Source: Aptenodytes patagonicus
Taxonomy: Eukaryota; Chordata; Aves; Sphenisciformes; Spheniscidae
Reading direction: 5' to 3'
DNA length: 64,000 bases
Assembly (NCBI RefSeq): GCF_965638725.1
Contig: NC_134958.1
Location: forward strand, 14,635,464-14,699,463
The position numbers and the translations under genes were made by a program. Every line of letters begins with the position of its first letter. Position 1 is the stretch's first letter. A model generated the notes under the pieces. The model saw only the letters and a program-made list of their open reading frames with translations, had not been told where the DNA came from and did not search any database. Positions 59,301 to 64,000 of the stretch are shown here, piece by piece.

Positions 59301-62300
59301 TCAATATTCATGAAGAGGTTTTGGAGAGACGCCTTCGCTCCCGCCAAAGCTCCAAGAACAACAAAGCTTTGGCAATAATGAGAGCACTTAGGCTAAGAAA
59401 AACAAGGTTAAACTCCCAGCCTTTGCCGAGCACTGGTGCGGGAGGTGCTTTGGTCAGGATTTGTGTCTACCACAGGAGCCGCTTCATATGTGTTGAGAGC
59501 AGCAGGAACCCATTTCAAGTGGGGAGCAATTAAGGAAATTCCTTCAGGCGCAGGTTGCCATCAGCCATTGCTGGCGCTCGCTGCCGGCGGCTCCCTTCTG
59601 TTTGCCGCAGCCCCTTCTTCCACCGCACGAGTCGGGTGTCACACCGGGGTGAGTGCACCCCCAGCTGCTCTGTGCCCCCTCTACCATGGGGCACATCAGG
59701 CTGCAGCCCCAACGCAGTTGAGCCCCTTGCCTGGTGCTGCCCAGGGCTCATCAGTGGCAGATTGGAGGTGCAAACAGGGAAGGACGCAGGTAGCCGGCAT
59801 CTCAAGCTGAGATATGCTGCGGTGCTTCCCCAAGGCGGTTGCTGGAGCAGTTGCAGCTCTCTGGGACATGTGGAGGCGAGGAGATTTGATTCCTCCCTTG
59901 TGGAGCTGGACTCTTGCTGCTGCCCCCTTCCCTCCCTTCTGCCACCATCCCAAAGGACAGGTCACTGTGTTCACCTGAGTTCACACATGTTCACCTGAGC
60001 GTCCGTCTGTCTGGGCCAGCCACCATCAGTCCAGCACACAGGGCTGGAAGCAGTCAGAGCTCCCTCCAGCCATAACATCCCTCGCTTAGAGCTCAGGAAG
60101 AGTGAGGGAGGGAGGTGGATGTGGCTCAGCGTGCTCCCGACCGGCGGGAGCGAGCAGCGGGTCTGTCCTTGTGCGCAGGGTCGTTCCTGCCCCATGTGCT
60201 GCAGACCCCAAGCTGGGCTGGGGCCGGTGGTGGCACATGCAGAACCTCCTCCCCAGCTCCAACTGTGGGGAAGGTGACGGGGAAGGGGACATCTGGCCGT
60301 CCTGGGCCCTTCACCATGCTGAACCTCAAGAAGGTCCTTGGATGAGGCTGCATTTGGCAGTGGGACTGGACGGGATTAACAGGGGAATCCTTCCAGGCTC
60401 TTCATCACAGGAGACATAAAACCAAAGTCCTGGTGGTTCTCAATGCTCTCATTGTTATTTTTTTATTATTACCTGACATTTCCACAAGCCCAATGCTCTG
60501 AGCGGCAGCAGGTGGGGCAGCTCCTCTGCTCCTACGCTGCTTCAGCCATTTGCTAATCCCGTTTCTGAAATGGTTGTGTGCTGCTGCTGGGGTACAGGTA
60601 ATGCAGCCCTGGTACGGAGCCAGACAGAGAATGACATCTTTATGGCCATGCTGGGCAGGTTGTTATCACATGAAAAGCCCCTGGGGTGCAACGGCCAACC
60701 CTGACTGCTCTGCACTAGCCACCTCCCTGACAGCCGGTTGTCTCCCCACAGCTGCTGTTTCAGGAGACCAACCCCGGCGTGCGGTACCAGTACACCATCC
60801 AGCGCCCAGCAGACAGCGAGAACGAGATCGAGCAGGCGGAGTTCCTCTGGCGCTTTGGCTCCTGGACCACGTGCACCGCCACGTGCGGGACTGGTGAGTC
60901 CGGCTCCCACGGGACCCTGGGACTCGGCCGCCTGTAGTGGAGGAGCAGAGCAGGCAGAGCATCTCCATACCACAAGGATGCCTTAGAAATTCCTGGGTCT
61001 TTGGTTTCAGGAGGTCTTGGGGGGGGGGAAAGCAACATCTGCTGAGGTCACCACTCTCCGGTGCCCCCATCGTGCTCTCCTGCCAGACCCTGTGCTTTAT
61101 CAGTATTTTGCTCCTTGCTCGGTGTCCTGTTACCATGCTGGGTGTTCCTCACGTCAGGGTGATGGAGACAAAAGAGCTTTAGAGAAATCCAGGGAGTGTT
61201 GAAGGGCCGGTCTCCCGCCTGGCTGGGCCTCTCCAGGGGGGATCGTTTCCAGGGTTTTACAGAGAGCACATGGGAGAGTGCCTGGCATGGGCAGAGCACC
61301 AGGGTCCTGCGCTGCCCCGTGGTGTTGGACAGTTGCTTCCCACCCTCCCGCCCCACTGCGCTGCTGGCTGAGCATCCCGGGGTCCCCGGGGCAGCTTTTG
61401 GGGCGGTCGATGGAGGGGGACAGTCTGGGCACGCTGCAAGGGGGGAGGCTGGGACCAGCGAGTGCTTCCTCGAGAGCAGCTGCCACTGAAAAAAAGGGAA
61501 TTGAAGGACACTCATACTTTCTAGGTAGCACAGAGTGCCAGGAGATGTTTCGTGCCTGTTCCTGGGAGATAGGTGTGGATTCCTGCTTGGAGCAGGAGGG
61601 TTGTGGTGCAGCAGGAGGCGGCAGGGCTTTTTACATGTATTTACACTGAGAGCTCTTCGCTGTGGGTTTGCACGGGCCCTGCAGTGTGGGGAGTCGAGGA
61701 GGATGGAAGCTGAGGGCACTTGCTTTTGTTTAAAACCAGCTTTCCTTTGCAAGGTTTGTGTGCTTGGCTTCCAGAACAGAAGGGAAATACAGGAGCAAAT
61801 CAGGCAGGAGTCAGGTGAGGATGCTCACCCTGTCTGGCCACAGGTGAGCAGCTGGAGGAGGGCTGAGCCCCTCTCCCTGGGCTGGATGGTGGTGTGAGCT
61901 GAGACATGGATTTGGGAGAGCTCAGGCTGAGCCTCTTCTGTGGGGGCCAGCCCCAGGACCCCAGCCCCGCAAGCTCCCGAGCGCTTGAGCCAGAGCACAA
62001 CTCGGCAGCTTCAGCAGGGTTGTATCAATCTCAGCTGATTGCAGTGGTTATTATTTACAGCTCTCCCAAGTCACAGGTCAAGTGTGTGTTACAAAAAGGA
62101 GGACAAAAGCAGGCAGCGAGGCAGCGTGTTGAGGGTGAGGTCATCCTGAAAAATGTCGTCCCATGAGTGCTGCAGACCGGGGGCAGGAGGCTTTGGCGGG
62201 TGATTTATCCATGAGCTGTGGCTGGGGCAGAAGGCTGCCAAAAAAGAACTGTGCTGCTGTCAGTTGGCTCTCCTTTGGACACAGCCTCCCCGAAAGCCTC

Positions 62301-63806
62301 AGTGTGGGCGTGTATACATGCACGCATGTGCTTTGATGGCTGGATGTGGCTCTGGGTGGTGGTGCCAGGACAGTGCTCACCCCGCGGGCTGCAGCATCTC
62401 CACCATTCACTGTCCTGCCCTGCATGTGCTCCTCCGTGTGGCTTTGGCAGCCCAAACTCATGGTGCATCCTGCACCACAGCTGCAGAGGCTTTTCTCAAG
62501 GGGAGAGGTGGGGAAAGGCTTTTCCCCCTGGCCAAGAGGTCCCTCTGGCAGCAGGGTGTTTTCTGCAGAGCCTCCACCGGCTGCATCGCTATTAAATCCC
62601 ATTAGGCAGCTTGTAGAAGGGCATTTTTCTGCGTCTCTTTCATCTCACCGCTGACTATAAGAGCTGTAGGATAGTAAAGGTTTTACTCCAGAGATTTCTG
62701 CTCAGCAGCTCGCCCAGCAATGCCCCTTGCATTGCCTGTGACCAAAGGATGCAGCCGGAGGCCACCAGGACGAAGCTGGCGCCCTTGCAGAAATTGGAGA
62801 GTGGGAACCAGCAGAAGGGTGGAGATGTTCCTGCTTTTAACCTGTCTTGTCCCTGTGAACCACTTGGCACAGAGACAAAGCACCAGGAGGGCAAGCGGAG
62901 ACATCCCGTGGAATTTGCGAGGTTGAAGCAAGCTGTCTCTCTGAGTTTGGGGTCTGCCAATGGTTCTGGACACAGTTGTCCTCACTTTGCCTTCTGTGGA
63001 AACTCTTGCCATTTCTTAGGTATCGCCTGACATCCCTAAGCCCTGAAAGAACAGGTATAATCCGGCAGCTTTTTTCTAAGGGAGAACAAGATTTGCCAAC
63101 TCTTTCTGTGATCTGTTTTTAGCTTTCTGCATGAACAGCCCTGGACTCGGTCTTAGGGCAGGAGCCAAGGTTTGCCTTGTGCTGGACAGACAGACACTGT
63201 GTCCCGCCAGCCCCAGGGAGGGGCTTTGGCTGCAGTCTGCTGCTTGTAATGCCCAGGAGCCCGTGTCCTAGCTGGACTGGTGTTGCTTACTTCCATCCAT
63301 CCATCCGTCCATCCATCCATCCTTGCATCCATCCAGTCCCAGGTGTCCCTGCTTTGCAGCTGCATATCCAGGGTCATTTTCCAGCCCAGTTAAGTTCCAT
63401 AGGTCTCATCACACACATGTCAGATTGAGACCAGTTGTCCAGCTCTGCTTTTCCCACCTGGGTACACTGGGAGCACTGGTGCCATTGGACTCCGTGAGGG
63501 CATCAGTACCTCAGCAGAAGTGGGCTCTCCACTTCCAGTTTCAGTGATGGTTTCATTTTCTTTCCCTTGTTTTTGGTGGCTCAAGCTTACCTTAGGGCCT
63601 CCTCTTGCCTGCTGGCAGAGGATGCTCGGTGGTTCGGTTCGATTTTTGTCTCGAGCCAGGCCCTTGCCTGTGTCCGCAGGGGTGCAGCGGCAGATCGTGC
63701 ACTGCGTGGAGAAGCTGGCCGGCATCGTGGAGGAGCGGTACTGCGACGCACTCACCCGCCCCGATGACCAGCAGAGGACATGCAGCGAGGAGCCCTGCCC
63801 GGCCAG
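32221..63806 (+). CDS. ADAMTS7: ADAMTS7 metalloprotease, 5' part (17 coding exons, 878 codons), cut by the window edge
   Basis: Exons: 32221-32308, 33136-33488, 37823-37994, 41313-41509, 42806-42889, 43535-43659, 44698-44847, 45575-45718, 49763-49907, 50071-50163, 51088-51233, 53765-53934, 54171-54304, 56314-56434, 56974-57218, 60752-60893 and 63680-63806. All are GT-AG with matching phases. The order is signal peptide (1-21), prodomain with Cys201, basic cleavage region (226-233), reprolysin domain with zinc site [12 protein letters not shown] (385-396) and Met-turn Met412, disintegrin-like, TSP1 (536 on), cysteine-rich, spacer, and TSP1-2 (about 822 on). The enzyme is secreted and known to cleave COMP and affect vascular smooth-muscle migration. 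Close agreement with mammalian ADAMTS7 ([23 protein letters not shown]) separates it from ADAMTS12. The family protein is about 1,600-1,700 residues, so roughly half lies outside. Confidence 0.97.
33136..33488 (+). CDS. ADAMTS7: ADAMTS7 coding exon 2 (prodomain)
   Basis: It encodes the reprolysin prodomain start: [20 protein letters not shown], then [20 protein letters not shown] and [10 protein letters not shown], ending ALSTCDGL at a GTAAGT donor. The sequon NLS is a candidate N-glycosylation site. Confidence 0.97.
33489..37822 (+). other. ADAMTS7 intron 2 (4.3 kb)
   Basis: I see no exon, RNA gene or recognisable mobile element in it. Introns 4-7, 10, 12 and 14 are shorter and likewise unremarkable. 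Confidence 0.6.
37823..37994 (+). CDS. ADAMTS7: ADAMTS7 coding exon 3 (prodomain, cysteine switch)
   Basis: It encodes [20 protein letters not shown] through HRIYKRQ to ETCGMQ. Cys201 in TCGM is the likely cysteine-switch residue that holds the zymogen zinc. The donor is GTATGG. Confidence 0.97.
38945..39675 (+). mobile_element. CR1 LINE, 5'-truncated 3' end
   Basis: The element lies in ADAMTS7 intron 3. It encodes the C-terminal part of the CR1 ORF2 protein: [20 protein letters not shown], then [40 protein letters not shown] and, in a second frame, [20 protein letters not shown]. It ends with four ATTCTATG units. Only one break is evident, an apparent one-base deletion near 39340 giving a TGA, so the copy looks young. 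It is a non-LTR retrotransposon, dead on arrival by truncation. Confidence 0.95.
41313..41509 (+). CDS. ADAMTS7: ADAMTS7 coding exon 4 (activation site, protease start)
   Basis: It encodes a basic linker with RKRR (226-229), a furin-type sequence, then IKQR before [15 protein letters not shown], where the mature catalytic domain begins. It ends VLTVMNM at GTGAGT. Confidence 0.97.
42806..42889 (+). CDS. ADAMTS7: ADAMTS7 coding exon 5
   Basis: It encodes 28 residues of the catalytic domain, [20 protein letters not shown] and LILLEDEE. It is symmetric, phase 0. Confidence 0.97.
43535..43659 (+). CDS. ADAMTS7: ADAMTS7 coding exon 6
   Basis: It encodes [20 protein letters not shown] through [10 protein letters not shown] of the catalytic domain. 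The donor is GTATTG. Confidence 0.97.
44698..44847 (+). CDS. ADAMTS7: ADAMTS7 coding exon 7 (zinc site)
   Basis: It encodes [20 protein letters not shown] through TVAHELGH. It supplies zinc ligands His385 and His389 and the catalytic Glu386. Confidence 0.98.
45575..45718 (+). CDS. ADAMTS7: ADAMTS7 coding exon 8 (third zinc ligand, Met-turn)
   Basis: It encodes [20 protein letters not shown] and [10 protein letters not shown], giving the third zinc ligand His395 and Met412 of the Met-turn. It ends YITRFL with a split Asp codon at GTAAGT. Confidence 0.98.
46805..46845. repeat. Short direct repeat
   Basis: The 16-mer ATTATTATTTTACAAA occurs twice with a 19-nt period in intron 8 of ADAMTS7. Confidence 0.8.
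47626..47865 (-). mobile_element. Decayed CR1 reverse-transcriptase fragment
   Basis: In ADAMTS7 intron 8, minus-strand translation gives [20 protein letters not shown] then [13 protein letters not shown]. This follows the CR1-type segment just after the catalytic FADD box (KLGG..., a DTLE-type run, RI.IQ.DL..LE.WS). The FADD itself is lost, and upstream DNA still resembles the conserved FVNELDDG stretch. It is clearly older than the other copies in this window. Confidence 0.6.
49763..49907 (+). CDS. ADAMTS7: ADAMTS7 coding exon 9
   Basis: It encodes [20 protein letters not shown] through [13 protein letters not shown], the end of the protease and the start of the disintegrin-like region. 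The following intron is only 163 nt. Confidence 0.97.
50071..50163 (+). CDS. ADAMTS7: ADAMTS7 coding exon 10
   Basis: It encodes [20 protein letters not shown] and [11 protein letters not shown] of the disintegrin-like domain. It is symmetric, phase 0. Confidence 0.97.
51088..51233 (+). CDS. ADAMTS7: ADAMTS7 coding exon 11 (TSP1 repeat 1)
   Basis: It encodes [12 protein letters not shown], then the first thrombospondin repeat with the tryptophan ladder W538, W541, W544 (C-mannosylation pattern) and CSRSCG (547-552), an O-fucose site at Ser550. The donor is GTGAGC. Confidence 0.97.
52879..52986 (+). mobile_element. CR1 3' tail
   Basis: About 108 bp nearly identical to the last 110 bp of the intron 3 copy (GGACATGGTTTAGTGG, then TGGACTCGATGATCTTAGAG), ending in ATTCTATG units. 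It is probably the same subfamily. It lies in ADAMTS7 intron 11. Confidence 0.92.
53480..53740 (+). mobile_element. CR1 3' end, second subfamily
   Basis: The sequence matches the CR1 terminal ORF2 and 3' UTR pattern (GACACTGGAAGAGGTTGCCC, CTGGAAGTGTTCAAGG, GGACTAGATGATCTTTAAGG, CCTTTCCAACCCAAACC) with the tail reduced to TTCTGTGATT. It differs from the intron 3 copy and carries stops, so it is older. It ends 24 nt before ADAMTS7 exon 12. Confidence 0.92.
53765..53934 (+). CDS. ADAMTS7: ADAMTS7 coding exon 12 (end of TSP1, cysteine-rich)
   Basis: It encodes [20 protein letters not shown] through [10 protein letters not shown] to VPNN. Its acceptor lies about 24 nt after the end of a CR1 element (see findings). 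Confidence 0.97.
54171..54304 (+). CDS. ADAMTS7: ADAMTS7 coding exon 13 (cysteine-rich)
   Basis: It encodes [20 protein letters not shown] through [11 protein letters not shown]. The donor is GTGGGT. Confidence 0.97.
55226..55269. repeat. Three-copy 16/17-nt tandem repeat
   Basis: The unit GGCTTTTTGGAAAAA occurs twice, followed by GGCTTTTTGGA, in intron 13 of ADAMTS7. Each unit is itself close to a TTTTTGG/CCAAAAA-like mirror. Confidence 0.85.
56314..56434 (+). CDS. ADAMTS7: ADAMTS7 coding exon 14
   Basis: It encodes [20 protein letters not shown] then [20 protein letters not shown], the cysteine-rich to spacer junction. Confidence 0.97.
56974..57218 (+). CDS. ADAMTS7: ADAMTS7 coding exon 15 (spacer)
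   Basis: It encodes [20 protein letters not shown] through [17 protein letters not shown] to [11 protein letters not shown]. It contains the sequon NLT in WENLTSPG, a candidate N-glycan site. Confidence 0.98.
60752..60893 (+). CDS. ADAMTS7: ADAMTS7 coding exon 16 (spacer end, TSP1 repeat 2 start)
   Basis: It encodes [20 protein letters not shown] through [22 protein letters not shown] (830-835) is an O-fucose consensus at Thr833. The donor is GTGAGT. Confidence 0.97.
63292..63335. repeat. (ATCC)n microsatellite
   Basis: About eleven tetranucleotide units with two interruptions (CCGT and TTGC) in intron 16 of ADAMTS7. It is likely to be length-variable. Confidence 0.95.
63680..63806 (+). CDS. 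ADAMTS7: ADAMTS7 coding exon 17 (TSP1 repeat 2 end)
   Basis: It encodes [20 protein letters not shown] through [17 protein letters not shown]. The donor is GTCCGC, weak beyond GT. Later exons lie outside the window. Confidence 0.93.
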
Positions 63807-64000
63807 GTCCGCTGGATTTCACCTTGCTCCTTCTCAGCAAAGCTTTAATGTCCAAACTGCCCTAAGGGGGTGACTAGATTTGGGGGGGCCTCGGTCGCTG
63901 CTGTGCCCAGATTGCACCAGGACACGTGCAGCTATTTGCACCCCTGGTTTTGCACCTCTCCTCTCCTCCATACTTGAGAATGGGTCCCAGACCCTGCATT

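Overview
The window is vertebrate nuclear DNA, almost certainly from a bird. The evidence is intron-split genes with canonical GT-AG borders, a CpG island, a eukaryotic tRNA with internal A and B boxes, low repeat content, and CR1 LINE fragments ending in the avian-style (ATTCTATG)n tail. I cannot name the species.

Two protein genes stand head to head. On the minus strand the complete coding region of MORF4L1 (MRG15, a chromodomain reader of H3K36 methylation) runs from its start codon at 30462 to its stop at 4437 in 12 coding exons. The joined frame is 323 codons, the same length I recall for the short mammalian isoform. Two poly(A) signals lie downstream of the stop. On the plus strand ADAMTS7 (a secreted metalloprotease) starts at 32221. 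Seventeen coding exons (878 codons plus two bases) lie in the window, from signal peptide through prodomain, zinc protease, disintegrin-like, first thrombospondin, cysteine-rich and spacer regions to the second thrombospondin repeat. The rest, including the mucin-like domain and C-terminal repeats, lies beyond the right edge.

Between the two start codons is about 1.76 kb of GC-rich sequence. It holds a ZNF143-type promoter motif, a minus-strand tRNA-Lys(CUU) with a T6 terminator, a short AT-rich cluster of POU/homeodomain/NKX-like motifs, and a GC-rich 16/20-nt minisatellite that shows a higher-order duplication. ADAMTS7 has a short upstream ORF and an in-frame upstream ATG.

The first 3.8 kb holds no gene I can recognise. 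CTSH, expected on this side from mammalian synteny, was not seen. The introns are mostly unremarkable. Exceptions are three CR1 3' ends and one decayed CR1 reverse-transcriptase fragment inside ADAMTS7, and a 54-nt splice-bounded, frame-preserving, CpG-rich candidate cassette exon in MORF4L1 intron 5. That candidate exon is the most interesting undescribed element I found.
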